64,000 nucleotides of DNA from Mycobacterium sp. (GTDB lineage: Bacteria; Actinomycetota; Actinomycetes; Mycobacteriales; Mycobacteriaceae): the NCBI GenBank assembly GCA_018401645.1, contig JAGYKK010000010.1, positions 1 through 64,000 of the forward strand. Reading direction: 5' to 3'. Made by a program: the position numbers and the translations under genes. The notes beneath the pieces were generated by a model. That model was given only the letters and a program-made list of their open reading frames with translations, was not told where the DNA came from and ran no database searches. Below, piece by piece: positions 1-9,299 of the stretch (position 1 is its first letter; each line of letters opens with the position of its first letter).

Positions 1-500
1 CCAGCTTCGACGCGATCGAGGTCGACACCGGGCCCGAGGCCCAGGCCGGGTTCCAGGCGTGGCAGCAGGGACGAACCGGCTACCCGATCGTCGACGCGGG
101 GATGCGCCAGCTCGCCGAAACCGGCTTCATGCACAACCGGGTCCGGATGATCGTGGCCTCTTTTCTGGTCAAGGACCTGCACCTACCGTGGCAGTGGGGG
201 GCACGCTGGTTCCTCGATCAACTCGTCGACGCCGACATCGCCAGCAATCAGCATGGCTGGCAGTGGGCCGCCGGCACCGGAACCGATGCCGCGCCGTACT
301 TCCGGGTGTTCAACCCCATCACCCAGGGCGAGAAGTTCGACCCCGACGGCGACTATGTTCGCCGCTGGGTGCCCGAACTCGCCGACACGGCCGAGGTCCA
401 CAAGCTCAAGGCGGGGCGTCCCAACGGCTATCCGGAGCCGATCGTCGATCACGGCGCCGAACGAGCCGAGGCACTGCGGCGGTACGGACTGATCCGCTGA
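1..500 (+). CDS. phr: Deoxyribodipyrimidine photolyase, C-terminal part (cut by window edge)
   Basis: The reading frame is open from base 3 to the stop at 498-500, so only the C-terminal ~165 residues are present. This is the FAD-binding helical domain of the photolyase/cryptochrome family: 'GRTGYPIVDAGMRQL', 'HNRVRMIVASFLVKDL', 'ASNQHGWQWAAGTGTDAAPY' and 'RVFNPITQGEKFDPDGDY' follow one another in the order seen in class I CPD photolyases. Family role: flavin- and light-dependent splitting of cyclobutane pyrimidine dimers in DNA. The conserved Trp-rich substrate pocket is intact, which favours a repair enzyme over a cryptochrome, but the N-terminal antenna domain lies outside the window. M. 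tuberculosis has no photolyase here; environmental mycobacteria commonly have one. Confidence 0.93.
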   Translation, partial: SFDAIEVDTGPEAQAGFQAWQQGRTGYPIVDAGMRQLAETGFMHNRVRMIVASFLVKDLHLPWQWGARWFLDQLVDADIASNQHGWQWAAGTGTDAAPYFRVFNPITQGEKFDPDGDYVRRWVPELADTAEVHKLKAGRPNGYPEPIVDHGAERAEALRRYGLIR

Positions 501-558
501 CCCGGGTATGCCAGAATGAAGGCCAAACCTGCAGATCCTCCAGACGACAGGAGCCGAA

Positions 559-813
559 ATGGCCAACAGCGAGGTGGAGCTTTACTCGGGCGTCGATACC
601 GCTGACGTGCCCTCAGCGGAATGGGGTTGGAGCAAGATCACCTATCGCACCTGGTACGCGCTGGGCATCTTCGTGGTCGTATTCCTGCTCGCTATGACCC
701 ACGGCAACCATGTCGGCCGAGTGGAGGACTGGTTCCTTCTCGCCTTCGCGGGTGCGACCGCTTTAGTGATCCTCCGCGACTGGATCATGCGCCGTCGCGG
801 CATGCTGCGCTGA
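559..813 (+). CDS. DUF2631 small membrane protein
   Basis: 84-residue protein of the actinobacterial DUF2631 family (Rv2876-like). The N-terminus carries the family motif '[15 protein letters not shown]' (residues 12-26). Two hydrophobic segments follow at about 35-47 and 56-72, and the end is basic ('RRRGMLR'), suggesting a small two-span inner-membrane protein. A ribosome-binding site (AGGAG) lies about 6 bases upstream of the ATG. No function is established. The last 51 bases overlap the 3' end of rlmN on the other strand (convergent). Confidence 0.85.
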   Translation: MANSEVELYSGVDTADVPSAEWGWSKITYRTWYALGIFVVVFLLAMTHGNHVGRVEDWFLLAFAGATALVILRDWIMRRRGMLR

Positions 814-1935
814 CCGACCGGCATGTCCGTCCGAATCAGCGGCCAACTGCCCGCAGGCGGCCGAAATTTCCCGTCCACGGGTATCCCGCACGGTGCATGA
901 GACACCCTGAGCCAGGACCCGGCGGACGAAGTCGCGCTCGACCGGCTTCGGGCTGGCATCCCATTGACTGCCCGGAGTCGGATTGAGCGGAATCAGGTTG
1001 ACATGCACCAGCGGACCCAACGCGCGGTGCAGGGTCGCGCCCAGCGCATCGGCTCGCCAGCCCTGATCGTTGACATCCCGGATGAGCGCGTATTCGATCG
1101 ACACCCGGCGGCCGGTGACGTCGGCGTAGTAGCGAGCGGCGTCGAGAACCTCACTGATCCGCCAGCGGTTGTTCACCGGCACCAGGGAGTCACGCAGTTC
1201 GTCATCGGGGGTGTGCAACGAGACCGCCAGCGTGACACCGAGACGCTCATCGGCTAACCTGCGGATCGCCGGCGCCAAGCCCACCGTCGAGACCGTCACT
1301 GAGCGCGCGGAGATTCCGAAACCCGCCGGCGGTGCCGTGGTGATGCGCTCGACGGCGGCGACCACCCGGGCGTAGTTGGCCAGCGGCTCCCCCATCCCCA
1401 TGAACACCACATTGGACAGCCGGTCCCCACCCGGTCTGTCATGGGGCGAGTTCCGCAGTATCAGGGCGGCGGCCCGGACCTGTTCACAGATCTCAGCGGT
1501 GCTCAGGTTGCGGGTGAGTCCGCCCTGTCCGGTCGCACAGAAGGGACAGGCCATGCCACAGCCGGCCTGCGAGGAGATGCAGACGGTGTTGCGGTTCGGG
1601 TAACGCATCAGTACCGACTCAAAGGTCGCACCATCGTGACCGCGCCACAACGTCTTTCGGGTATCCCCGGCATCGCACTCGACTTCGCGCACCACCGACA
1701 GCAGCGGCGGGAAAAGAGCGTCGGCGACCGTCTCGCGGACGTCGGCGGGTAGATCCGTCATCTCGCGAGGGTCGGCAAGTAGCCGACCGTAGTACTGGGC
1801 GGCGAGTTGTTTGGCACGGAAAGCGGGCAGTCCGAGTTCGGCGACCGCGTCGGCACGGCCCTGCGCGTCCAGATCGGCGAGGTGTCGGGGCGGCAGACCA
1901 CGGCGCGGCGACTCGAAGACCAGTTCCGGTTCCAT
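763..1935 (-). CDS. rlmN: 23S rRNA (adenine2503-C2)-methyltransferase RlmN
   Basis: Radical-SAM methyltransferase that makes 2-methyladenosine at A2503 of 23S rRNA and at A37 of some tRNAs. The iron-sulfur cluster motif C-x3-C-x2-C is at C126, C130 and C133 ('[13 protein letters not shown]'). '[14 protein letters not shown]' is the family's glycine-rich motif, and the C-terminal Cys needed for the methyl-transfer cycle sits in '[12 protein letters not shown]'. The protein is 390 residues, somewhat longer than usual because the C-terminus runs on past 'GQLAA' into sequence overlapping the convergent DUF2631 gene. It is the last gene of pyrH-frr-cdsA-rlmN, 9 bases after cdsA. Confidence 0.96.
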   Translation of the reverse strand: MEPELVFESPRRGLPPRHLADLDAQGRADAVAELGLPAFRAKQLAAQYYGRLLADPREMTDLPADVRETVADALFPPLLSVVREVECDAGDTRKTLWRGHDGATFESVLMRYPNRNTVCISSQAGCGMACPFCATGQGGLTRNLSTAEICEQVRAAALILRNSPHDRPGGDRLSNVVFMGMGEPLANYARVVAAVERITTAPPAGFGISARSVTVSTVGLAPAIRRLADERLGVTLAVSLHTPDDELRDSLVPVNNRWRISEVLDAARYYADVTGRRVSIEYALIRDVNDQGWRADALGATLHRALGPLVHVNLIPLNPTPGSQWDASPKPVERDFVRRVLAQGVSCTVRDTRGREISAACGQLAADSDGHAGRSAQHAATAHDPVAEDH

Positions 1936-1944
1936 GGCAGCCGC

Positions 1945-2820
1945 TCAGGCCAGCAACGTCAGGACGATCCAGGTGACGGCCGCGGACGGCAGTGCGCCAT
2001 CGATGCGATCCATCAGGCCCCCGTGGCCGGGCAGCAGCGTGCCCATGTCCTTGATCCCGAGATCACGCTTGACCTGTGACTCGACCAGGTCCCCGAGGGT
2101 GGCGGTCAGCACCAGCAGGACGCCCATCGCCAGGCCTACCCAGACCGGCTTGTGCAGGAGAAACACCACCGCAAGCACCACCGCGGTGGTGCCGCAGATC
2201 AGCGAGCCTGCGAATCCTTCCCAGGATTTCTTCGGACTGATCGACGGGACCATGCGGTGCTTGCCGAACAACACACCGGCCGTGTAACCACCGATGTCGG
2301 AGAAGGCGACGCCGAGCATGAGGGCGAACACCCGCGCGGCACCGTCCGGTGGGTAGACCAGCAGAGCCCCGAACGCGCCGCACAGCGGAATCCACGCCGC
2401 GATGAAGACGGTGACCGAGACGTCGCGCAGGTAGTTGACCGGCTGTCCCTGCAGCCCCTGGCTCAGCAGTCGCCAGACCATGCAGACCAGCACCGTCGCC
2501 ACGAACCCGCCGAGTGCCCCGGCCGGACCAAAGGGCCAGGTCAGCCAGATCATGGCCTGTCCGCCCAGAATCAGGGGTATCACCGGGATCGCGTAGCCGG
2601 CGCTGCGCAGTCGCCGGACGACCTCGTGGGTGGCCACCGGCATCGCCACGGCCAGCATCACCACCCACAGCAACGGGGCGAACACCAGGATGGCGATGGT
2701 GCCGAAACCCATGAGGCAGCTGACCGCGATCGCGGCCGGGAGATCGCGGCCGGCCCGTGAGGTCTTGGCCGGTTGGGCCGGTGCCTCGGGTTCGACGCTG
2801 CCGGAGTCGGTGTCTGCCAT
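1945..2820 (-). CDS. cdsA: Phosphatidate cytidylyltransferase (CDP-diacylglycerol synthase)
   Basis: Integral membrane enzyme that makes CDP-diacylglycerol from phosphatidic acid and CTP, the precursor of phosphatidylinositol, PIM glycolipids, cardiolipin and phosphatidylethanolamine. The CDS signature is present near the C-terminus: 'SQVKRDLGIKDMGTLLPGHG' followed by 'GLMDRIDG' with the metal-binding acidic residues. About seven to eight hydrophobic segments follow a polar N-terminal tail of ~25 residues. The length of 291 is slightly shorter than the M. tuberculosis protein because that tail is short. It lies 21 bases downstream of frr on the same strand, in the usual mycobacterial operon. 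Expected to be essential. Confidence 0.95.
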   Translation of the reverse strand: MADTDSGSVEPEAPAQPAKTSRAGRDLPAAIAVSCLMGFGTIAILVFAPLLWVVMLAVAMPVATHEVVRRLRSAGYAIPVIPLILGGQAMIWLTWPFGPAGALGGFVATVLVCMVWRLLSQGLQGQPVNYLRDVSVTVFIAAWIPLCGAFGALLVYPPDGAARVFALMLGVAFSDIGGYTAGVLFGKHRMVPSISPKKSWEGFAGSLICGTTAVVLAVVFLLHKPVWVGLAMGVLLVLTATLGDLVESQVKRDLGIKDMGTLLPGHGGLMDRIDGALPSAAVTWIVLTLLA

Positions 2821-2841
2821 GGTCGCTCGCTGCCGGGGTCC

Positions 2842-3399
2842 TCAGACCTCCAACAACTCGCCTTCCTTGTGCTTTACCTGGTCGTCGATCTGCGAAATGT
2901 ACTGAGCCGTGGACTTGTCGAGGTCCTTTTCCGCGCGGCCCACCTCATCCTCGCCGGCCTCACCGTCCTTGCGGATGCGATGCAGTTCCTCCATCGCCCG
3001 GCGGCGGATGTTGCGCACCGACACCTTCGCGTCCTCGCCCTTGCCCTTCGCCTGCTTGACCAGTTCGCGGCGGCGCTCTTCGGTCAACTGCGGGACAGCC
3101 ACCCGAATGATGTTGCCGTCATTCGTCGGATTGACACCCAGGTCGGAGTTGCGTATCGAGTCCTCGATCGGCTTGAGCTGAGCTGCTTCGTACGGCTTGA
3201 TGACGACCATCCGCGCCTCGGGCACGTTAATGCTGCAGATCTGCGTGATGGGGGTCGGCGTGCCGTAGTAGTCGATGACGACCCGGGAGAACATGCCGGG
3301 GTTGGCGCGCCCGGTGCGGATGGACGACAGGTCGTCGCGGGCGACCGCGACGGCCTTCTCCATCTTTTCTTCAGCGTCGAAGATGGCTTCTTCAATCAT
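2842..3399 (-). CDS. frr: Ribosome recycling factor
   Basis: 185-residue RRF, the standard length. With EF-G it splits post-termination ribosomes. Diagnostic blocks include '[19 protein letters not shown]' near residue 20, '[20 protein letters not shown]' near residue 115 and the C-terminal helix '[20 protein letters not shown]'. It follows pyrH by 33 bases on the same strand, the conserved bacterial pairing. Intact and expected to be essential. Confidence 0.97.
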   Translation of the reverse strand: MIEEAIFDAEEKMEKAVAVARDDLSSIRTGRANPGMFSRVVIDYYGTPTPITQICSINVPEARMVVIKPYEAAQLKPIEDSIRNSDLGVNPTNDGNIIRVAVPQLTEERRRELVKQAKGKGEDAKVSVRNIRRRAMEELHRIRKDGEAGEDEVGRAEKDLDKSTAQYISQIDDQVKHKEGELLEV

Positions 3400-3432
3400 G
3401 GGGCGCTGCTCCTGCTCATCGCTGTGCTCCCG

Positions 3433-4182
3433 TCAGGTGGTGACGAGTGTCCCGATCTTCTCACCCGCAACCGCGCGAGCGATATTCCCGCTCGTCAGCA
3501 GATTGAACACCAGGATCGGCATTCCGTTGTCCATACACAGACTGAAGGCCGTGGCGTCGGCCACCTGCAGTCCGCGATCGATGACCTCGCGGTGGCTGAT
3601 TTCAGTCAGCAGTTCGGCGTCCGGGTTGCGCCGCGGGTCGTCGGTGAACACTCCGTCGACCGCCTTGGCCATCAACACCACCTCGGCGCCGATCTCCAGG
3701 GCGCGTTGCGCGGCGGTGGTGTCAGTGGAGAAGTACGGCAGCCCCATACCGGCACCGAAGATCACGACGCGCCCTTTCTCCAGGTGCCGACGGGCCCGCA
3801 GTGGAATGTAGGGCTCGGCGACCTGGCCCATGGTGATGGCCGTCTGCACACGGGTGACAATGCCTTCCTTTTCCAGGAAGTCCTGTAGCGCAAGACTGTT
3901 CATCACGGTACCGAGCATGCCCATATAGTCCGAGCGGGTACGTTCCATGCCTCGCTGCTGGAGCTGGGCGCCCCGGAAGAAGTTGCCGCCGCCGATCACC
4001 ACGGCTACCTGAACACCACTGCGCACGACTTCGGCGATCTGACGGGCGACTTGAGCCACCACGTCGGGGTCCAGACCCACCGATCCGCCACCGAACATCT
4101 CCCCGCCGAGTTTGAGTAGAACCCGCGAATACCCGGGTTGCGGGTCAGCGTCGGCTCCGTTGGTGTCCGCCGACTCGCCCAT
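3433..4182 (-). CDS. pyrH: Uridylate kinase (UMP kinase)
   Basis: Hexameric amino-acid-kinase-fold enzyme phosphorylating UMP to UDP with ATP, in pyrimidine nucleotide synthesis. Visible blocks: '[14 protein letters not shown]' (phosphate loop), '[16 protein letters not shown]', '[20 protein letters not shown]' and '[15 protein letters not shown]' (nucleotide binding). The frame extends 21 bases upstream to an ATG at 4203, but the ATG at 4182 is chosen because a strong ribosome-binding site (AAGGAG, 4187-4192) stands 4 bases before it; this gives 249 residues. First gene of pyrH-frr-cdsA-rlmN, so the operon promoter should lie in the 75 bases before amiC's 3' end or inside amiC. Confidence 0.95.
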   Translation of the reverse strand: MGESADTNGADADPQPGYSRVLLKLGGEMFGGGSVGLDPDVVAQVARQIAEVVRSGVQVAVVIGGGNFFRGAQLQQRGMERTRSDYMGMLGTVMNSLALQDFLEKEGIVTRVQTAITMGQVAEPYIPLRARRHLEKGRVVIFGAGMGLPYFSTDTTAAQRALEIGAEVVLMAKAVDGVFTDDPRRNPDAELLTEISHREVIDRGLQVADATAFSLCMDNGMPILVFNLLTSGNIARAVAGEKIGTLVTT

Positions 4183-4186
4183 CGAA

Positions 4187-4192
4187 CTCCTT
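4187..4192 (-). promoter_or_regulatory. Ribosome-binding site deciding the pyrH start
   Basis: AAGGAG on the minus strand, 4 bases upstream of the ATG at 4182. The upstream in-frame ATG at 4203 has no comparable site, so this sequence supports the shorter PyrH. Confidence 0.7.
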
Positions 4193-4257
4193 ACCGTGCC
4201 CATCCTGGCCCATCCTGCCTCGTCATGACGGCCCCGACTGTTGCAAGCCCATCGGCC

Positions 4258-5679
4258 CTAGACCGTCGCCGCAGCCTGGATCCGCGGCCACGGCTTGGCC
4301 GCTTCGAGTTCGAAAGCCAATTCCAACAATCGGCGCTCGCGGCCGAGTGCGGCACCGAACATCATGCCGATCGGCATTCCCGAGACCGACTCCCCCAGCG
4401 GTAACGAGATCGCCGGTTCCCCGGTGGCGTTCTGCAGGGGTGTGAACGCCACCCAGTCCACTAGACGGCCGATTACCTGCTCGTAGTCTGCGGTGGGGTC
4501 CAGGTGACCGATGCGCGGGGTCTCCTCGGCCAACGTCGGCATCAGCAGGATGTCGTGGTCGCCGTATAACCGTTCGGTGACCTTGCGCAGTCGGCTCAGC
4601 CGGGTGATGGCCAGCGGCAGCCGGTGCAGATTACGGGTCGCGTGCCGGTCCAGGCCGAGCGTCAGGTTGTCCAAGCGGCTGCGGTCGAAACTCGGCCCGA
4701 ACGTGCGCTTTCCGGTCCGCACCAGCGTCATGGCCAGCGAGGCCCAGTAGATCAGGAAGTCCTCGGCGAACGTGTCCGGGATCGGGTTGGTGTCGAGGTG
4801 GGTGACCCGGTGGCCGAGCCCCTCAAGCAGGGCTGCGGTCTGCAGAGTCTGATCGCGAACCTCCGGGCTGCAGTCCCGGTTCAGCGACCGGGTCACCACA
4901 GCCACCCGCAGCCGCTGGCTGCCCGCTCCAGTGACCGCACCGATCGGAGCCAGTGACCGGTTGCGCCAGATGCGTTCTCCCTCCCGGTAAAACGCCGCGG
5001 TATCGCGCACCGAACGGGTCAGCACGCCATCGTTGACCAGCCGCACCGGCATCTGGCGCGACATCTTGTCCAGCGGAAGACGGCCGCGCGAGGGCTTGAG
5101 ACCAACCAGACCGTTGCATGCCGCCGGGATTCTGATCGAGCCGCCGCCGTCGTTGGCGTGGGCGATGGGCACGACACCGGCGGCGACGAACGCGCCCGAT
5201 CCCGACGATGACGCGCCTGCGCTGTAGTCGGTATCCCACGGGTTGCGGACGGCACCGATGCGCGGATGCTCGGCGGATGCGCTGAAGCCGAATTCCGAGA
5301 GTTGGGTCTTACCCAGCGGAATCAGACCGGTGGCGAGGTAAAACCGGGCGAAGTCACCGTGACCGGTTTGCGGCCGTGGATCCCAGGCGTCGGTGCCCTG
5401 CATGGTGGGCATGCCTTCGACGTCGACGTTGTCCTTGATGAACGTAGGAACGCCGTCGAAGTACCCGCCCTGGCGGGACGCGGTGGCAGCTTGAGTGCGG
5501 GCCTGATCGAAGCGCGCATGCGCTAGCCCGTTGAGGACCGGATTCACCGCTTCAGCGCGGAGTATCGCCGCGTCGACCAACTCCGTCGCCGAGACCCGAC
5601 CGGTACGCATTGCATCGACCATCGCGACGGCGTCGAGATCGCCGAGCGCATCGTCGCCGAAGGCGTTGACATGCCTCAT
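4258..5679 (-). CDS. amiC: Amidase (AmiC-type amidase-signature enzyme)
   Basis: 473 residues, the length of M. tuberculosis AmiC (Rv2888c). Amidase-signature hydrolases use a Ser-cisSer-Lys triad. The Lys is in 'PTFIKDNVDVEGMP', the cis-Ser in the glycine/serine-rich 'GASSSGSGAFVAAG', and the nucleophile in 'NDGGGSIRIPAACNG'. The substrate cannot be read from sequence; family members hydrolyse aliphatic or aromatic amides. It lies 19 bases downstream of tsf on the same strand and is likely co-transcribed with rpsB-tsf. It lacks the GatA context (no gatB or gatC nearby), so a tRNA amidotransferase role is unlikely. Confidence 0.9.
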   Translation of the reverse strand: MRHVNAFGDDALGDLDAVAMVDAMRTGRVSATELVDAAILRAEAVNPVLNGLAHARFDQARTQAATASRQGGYFDGVPTFIKDNVDVEGMPTMQGTDAWDPRPQTGHGDFARFYLATGLIPLGKTQLSEFGFSASAEHPRIGAVRNPWDTDYSAGASSSGSGAFVAAGVVPIAHANDGGGSIRIPAACNGLVGLKPSRGRLPLDKMSRQMPVRLVNDGVLTRSVRDTAAFYREGERIWRNRSLAPIGAVTGAGSQRLRVAVVTRSLNRDCSPEVRDQTLQTAALLEGLGHRVTHLDTNPIPDTFAEDFLIYWASLAMTLVRTGKRTFGPSFDRSRLDNLTLGLDRHATRNLHRLPLAITRLSRLRKVTERLYGDHDILLMPTLAEETPRIGHLDPTADYEQVIGRLVDWVAFTPLQNATGEPAISLPLGESVSGMPIGMMFGAALGRERRLLELAFELEAAKPWPRIQAAATV

Positions 5680-5698
5680 GATCGCCTCGCCGGGCCCG

Positions 5699-6526
5699 TC
5701 AGGCCTGACCGACCTCGAAGCGGACGAACCGGGTCACGGTCACGCCTGCCTCATCGAGCAGAGCCTTCACCGACTTCTTGTTGTCGGACACCGACGGCTG
5801 CTCGAGCAGCACGACATCCTTGTAGAAGCCGGTGATGCGGCCGTCGACGATCTTGGACAGCGCCGCCTCGGGCTTGCCCTCCGCCTTGGCGGTCTCCTCG
5901 GCGATGCGGCGCTCGTTGACGATGAGATCCTCAGGCACGTCGGTGCAGGACAGGTAGCGGGCCTTGAGCGCGGCGATCTGTAGGGCCACCGCATGCGCGG
6001 CATCCCTACCCTTCGCGGCGTCACCGGACTCGTACTCGACCAGCACGCCTACCGCAGGCGGCAGATCGGCGGCACGCTTGTGCAGGTAGGTCTCGACGTC
6101 GCCGTCAAAGTACTGCACCCGACGCAGCACCAGCTTCTCGCCGATTTTCGCCGACAACTCGGCGATGGTCTCCTCGACCGTCTTGTCGCCGACCTTCGCC
6201 GCGTTGAGGGCATCGACGTCGAGGGCCTTGGCAGCCAGGGCGGCATCGAGGACCTGCTCCGCGAGTTTCTGGAACTCGGCGTTCTTGGCGACGAAGTCCG
6301 TTTCGGAGTTGAGTTCGATCAGCGCGCCCCCCTTGGCGGCCACCAACCCCTCGGCGGTGGCCCGTTCTGCGCGCTTGCCGACATCCTTGGCGCCCTTGAT
6401 ACGCAGTGCTTCGACGGCCTTGTCGAAACCGCCCCCGTTGGTAGCCAGGGCGTTCTTGCAGTCCAGCATGCCCGCGCCGGTGAGCTCTCGAAGCCGTTTG
6501 ACGTCGGCTGCGGTGTAGTCAGCCAT
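5699..6526 (-). CDS. tsf: Elongation factor Ts
   Basis: 275-residue guanine-nucleotide exchange factor for EF-Tu. The N-terminal signature '[19 protein letters not shown]' (UBA-like domain) and the core motif '[14 protein letters not shown]' that contacts the EF-Tu magnesium site are present. The later '[19 protein letters not shown]' belongs to the dimerisation region. rpsB ends only 1 base before the tsf ATG, the universal rpsB-tsf arrangement. Intact and expected to be essential. Confidence 0.97.
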   Translation of the reverse strand: MADYTAADVKRLRELTGAGMLDCKNALATNGGGFDKAVEALRIKGAKDVGKRAERATAEGLVAAKGGALIELNSETDFVAKNAEFQKLAEQVLDAALAAKALDVDALNAAKVGDKTVEETIAELSAKIGEKLVLRRVQYFDGDVETYLHKRAADLPPAVGVLVEYESGDAAKGRDAAHAVALQIAALKARYLSCTDVPEDLIVNERRIAEETAKAEGKPEAALSKIVDGRITGFYKDVVLLEQPSVSDNKKSVKALLDEAGVTVTRFVRFEVGQA

Positions 6527-6527
6527 G

Positions 6528-7382
6528 TCAGCCCTCCACCGTCACTTCGGTAGTCACCGATTCGTCGGCGACCGGGCCAGGCTCGGTCGGCGCCGCTTCG
6601 ATGGCCGCGCTGGCCAACAGTTCCTGCTCCCACTCCGCCAGCGGTTCGACCGCGGTTCCCGAATCGGAACCGGCCTCATCGCCTCCGCCGGCGCCACCAC
6701 GGGCCTTCAGTCCCTCGGCGATCGCCGAGGCGATGACCTTGGTCAGCAGCGCGGCAGAGCGGATCGCGTCATCATTGCCCGGGATCGGGTAGTCGACCAG
6801 GTCCGGATCGCAGTTGGTGTCCAGAATCGCGATGATCGGGATGTTGAGCTTGCGTGCCTCCGCGACGGCAAGGTGCTCCTTGTTGGTGTCGACCACCCAG
6901 ATGGCCGAGGGCACCTTGACCATGTCGCGGATGCCGCCGAGGCTGCGTTCGAGCTTGTTCTTCTCCCGGGTCAACATCAGAATTTCCTTCTTGGTGCGAC
7001 CCTCGAAGCCACCGGTCTGCTCCATGGCCTCAAGTTCCTTCATCCGCTGGAGGCGTTTGTGCACGGTGGAGAAGTTGGTGAGCATGCCACCGAGCCAGCG
7101 CTGGTTCACGTACGGCATGCCGACCCGGGCCGCCTCTTCGGCGATGGACTCCTGGGCTTGCTTCTTGGTGCCGACGAACATGACCGAACCGCCGTGGGCA
7201 ACAGTCTCTTTGACGAATTCGTAGGCCGTGTCGATGAAGGTCAGCGTCTGCTGCAGGTCGATGATGTAGATGCCGTTGCGGTCGGTGAAGATGAACCGCT
7301 TCATCTTGGGATTCCAGCGTCGGGTCTGATGCCCGAAGTGCGCGCCGCTGTCAAGCAGCTGCTTCATGGTTACAACAGCCAT
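6528..7382 (-). CDS. rpsB: 30S ribosomal protein S2
   Basis: 284 residues, starting '[20 protein letters not shown]', the universal S2 N-terminus. '[20 protein letters not shown]' and '[20 protein letters not shown]' are further S2 blocks. The C-terminal ~45 residues are an acidic low-complexity tail typical of mycobacterial S2. An AAGGA ribosome-binding site is about 11 bases upstream. First gene of rpsB-tsf(-amiC); transcription must start in 7383-7695 or upstream on the minus strand. Confidence 0.97.
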   Translation of the reverse strand: MAVVTMKQLLDSGAHFGHQTRRWNPKMKRFIFTDRNGIYIIDLQQTLTFIDTAYEFVKETVAHGGSVMFVGTKKQAQESIAEEAARVGMPYVNQRWLGGMLTNFSTVHKRLQRMKELEAMEQTGGFEGRTKKEILMLTREKNKLERSLGGIRDMVKVPSAIWVVDTNKEHLAVAEARKLNIPIIAILDTNCDPDLVDYPIPGNDDAIRSAALLTKVIASAIAEGLKARGGAGGGDEAGSDSGTAVEPLAEWEQELLASAAIEAAPTEPGPVADESVTTEVTVEG

Positions 7383-7695
7383 GGTGGCTTTGTCCTTATG
7401 AGGTTGTCGGTTGTCGCCCGGCGACGGGTGAAGTCGGGCCCTGGCGTCTGCTCACACACCGACCCGGCCTTGGGAAACCCTTCGGACGAGACCAACCGGC
7501 GTGCGTGGGGCAGGTGCCGCTCAGAGGCGACACTGCATACATACGCGCGAAGTCAACCCGCATCAGCGAGCTGCGGTGTGGAGTTTACACCGCTGGCAGC
7601 GGTGCTCCGTCCACCCGCCGTCCCCAGTGCCTCGCCCGCGCACAATCGCCGGGCGGGGGACCGCGCGTTCGGCTCCGGCGCGGTGAACTGTGTAA
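7383..7695. promoter_or_regulatory. Divergent intergenic region rpsB / M23 peptidase
   Basis: The only gene-free stretch over 300 bases. It should hold the rpsB-tsf promoter and leader on the minus strand. A minus-strand TTGACT at 7551-7556 resembles a -35 element, but I see no well-spaced -10 hexamer. A 7-base inverted repeat (GCGGTGT/ACACCGC, arms 7573-7579 and 7587-7593, 7-base spacer) lies nearby. No ORF with coding character and no recognised riboswitch. The promoter assignment is inference. Confidence 0.4.
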
Positions 7696-8182
7696 ATGCG
7701 ATTTCGGGTGGCCCTGATGTTGGCGATCGTATGGGCGGCACCGGCCCACGCCGACCAGGCGCGGCTGCAGTGGCCACTGCGCCCGGGGGTGCCGATCGTC
7801 ACCCGGGCGTTTAACGCGCCGGCACCGGACTGGCAGCGCGGCCACCGAGGAGTCGACCTGATCGGCAGTCCGTCCAACCGGTCTACTCCGCCGCCGCCGG
7901 CACCGTGGTCTTCGCCGGCTCCTGGCCGGGCGGCCGGTGGTGTCGGTAGAACATCCCGGCGGCCTGCGGACCAGCTATGAGCCGGTGCAGGCCGCCGTGC
8001 GGGCCGGTCAGTCAGTGGCGGCGTCGACCGCGCTGGGAAGACTGGCGGCCGGCCATCGGGCTGTCCCGCAGCGGCATGCCTGCACTGGGGTGGTGTGGGG
8101 TCCGGCCGCGCGAGCCGACTACCTCGACCCGCTGGGGTTGCTGGCGAGCACACCGGTGCGGCTCAAGCCCCTGACCCCCTAG
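7696..8182 (+). pseudogene. M23-family (LytM-like) metallopeptidase, frameshifted
   Basis: Remnant of a secreted zinc peptidase of the LytM/M23 family, homologous in position to Rv2891. Frame 1 from 7696 gives a signal peptide ('MRFRVALMLAIVWAAPAHA') and the first metal motif 'HRGVDL' (H-x3-D). At about 7872 the sense moves to another frame ('QPVYSAAAGTVVFAGSWPGG', from 7875), at about 7935 to a third ('VEHPGGLRTSYEPVQ', frame of 7937), and the second metal motif 'ACLHWG' (from 8074) is back in the first frame. The end 'RADYLDPLGLLAS' is again in the frame of 7937. Four shifts in under 500 bases mean no full-length enzyme can be made as read. Family role: cleavage of peptidoglycan cross-bridges. 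Confidence 0.82.
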
Positions 8183-8225
8183 ACCCCTGACCCCCTGAAC
8201 CCTGGACCCTGGACCTGGACCCCGG
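8169..8225. repeat. Low-complexity C/A-rich tract between convergent genes
   Basis: Imperfect repeats of CCCCTGA followed by short repeats of CCTGGACC between the M23 remnant and the 3' end of xerC. It looks like replication slippage. No clear terminator hairpin. Confidence 0.5.
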
Positions 8226-8231
8226 GTCGCT

Positions 8232-9152
8232 CTACGCCCTCGGATGTGCCTGGTCGTGGACGGCGCGCAACCGCGCGACACTCACGTGGGTGTAAAGCTG
8301 AGTGGTGGCGAGGCTGGTGTGGCCCAGCAGTTCCTGCACGATCCGCAGGTCGGCGCCGCCCTCGAGGAGATGGGTGGCGGCGCTGTGGCGCAGACCGTGC
8401 GGCCCGATGTCGGGCGCGTCGGCCACCGCGGACATGGTCTGGTGCACCACGGTGCGCGCCTGGCGCGGATCCAGCCGACGCCCACGCGGACCCAGCAGCA
8501 GGGCCGGTCCGGACTCCGCCGTCACCAGGGTGGGTCGGCCGTCACCCAGCCAGGCGTTCAACGACGTGCGCGCGGGCTTACCGAACGGGACGGTGCGCTG
8601 CTTGTTGCCCTTACCGATCACCCGCAGTAATTGGCGGTCGGTATCGACGTCGTCGAGATCCAGACCACACAGCTCGCTGACCCGGATACCCGTGGCGTAC
8701 AGCAACTCAACGATGAGCCGATCGCGCAGTGCGAGCGGATCACCCTGCTCGGCACCGAGGTCGGCGGCCGTCATCGCGGCTAACGCCTGGTCCTGGCGCA
8801 ACACCGCCGGCAGCGTGCGTCTGGCCTTGGGCACCTGCAGCCTCATCGCCGGGTCGGTGGTGAGCAGTCCGCGGCGGGTAGCCCAGGCGGTGAAGGTCTT
8901 CACCGCCGAGGTGCGGCGAGCCAACGTGGTCCTCGCGGCACCGGAGCCGGCCTGCGCGGCCAGCCAACCCCGCAGCGTCTCAAGACTCAGTGCACCCAGG
9001 CCTGCGCCGGGTGCCCGCTGGTCAAGATAGGCGAACAGCGACCTCAGATCGGCCAGGTAGGCCCGCCGGGTGTGCTCCGAGCGTCCGCGCTCCAATGCCA
9101 GGTACTCGGCGTACTCCTCAAGGACCGCCGAGCGCCCCTCCGTGGCTGCCAC
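8232..9152 (-). CDS. xerC: Tyrosine site-specific recombinase XerC
   Basis: 306 residues, GTG start at 9152. It has an N-terminal SAM-like core-binding domain (residues ~5-95) and a C-terminal catalytic domain with the tyrosine-recombinase residues: Arg in '[18 protein letters not shown]', Lys in '[15 protein letters not shown]', His/Arg in '[17 protein letters not shown]', His in '[11 protein letters not shown]' and the nucleophile Tyr in 'QLYTHVS'. XerC with XerD resolves chromosome dimers at dif during division. The position beside dprA and the Rv2891-type gene matches Rv2894c. Intact. Confidence 0.95.
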   Translation of the reverse strand: MAATEGRSAVLEEYAEYLALERGRSEHTRRAYLADLRSLFAYLDQRAPGAGLGALSLETLRGWLAAQAGSGAARTTLARRTSAVKTFTAWATRRGLLTTDPAMRLQVPKARRTLPAVLRQDQALAAMTAADLGAEQGDPLALRDRLIVELLYATGIRVSELCGLDLDDVDTDRQLLRVIGKGNKQRTVPFGKPARTSLNAWLGDGRPTLVTAESGPALLLGPRGRRLDPRQARTVVHQTMSAVADAPDIGPHGLRHSAATHLLEGGADLRIVQELLGHTSLATTQLYTHVSVARLRAVHDQAHPRA

Positions 9153-9299
9153 CCCCTCACCGTGGCAGAGGCCACCCGCACCCGGCGCGATCCGCCGGGG
9201 CGTGTCGGCTAACGGGGCTCAATCAATGCCAGACGGCCGGGTCATCCACCGGGGACTGCGTGCAGACGTGGACCTGACTCCGTCGGACGCGGGTGGACG

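Noticed and set aside
2773..3888. 371-codon plus-strand frame across frr and pyrH
   Set aside because: Antisense shadow of two well-conserved genes.
4258..5679. AmiC as glutamyl-tRNA(Gln) amidotransferase subunit GatA
   Set aside because: No gatB or gatC nearby, and the position matches AmiC; same fold but a different branch.
6525..7814. 429-codon plus-strand frame across rpsB
   Set aside because: Antisense of rpsB and its leader; no family similarity.
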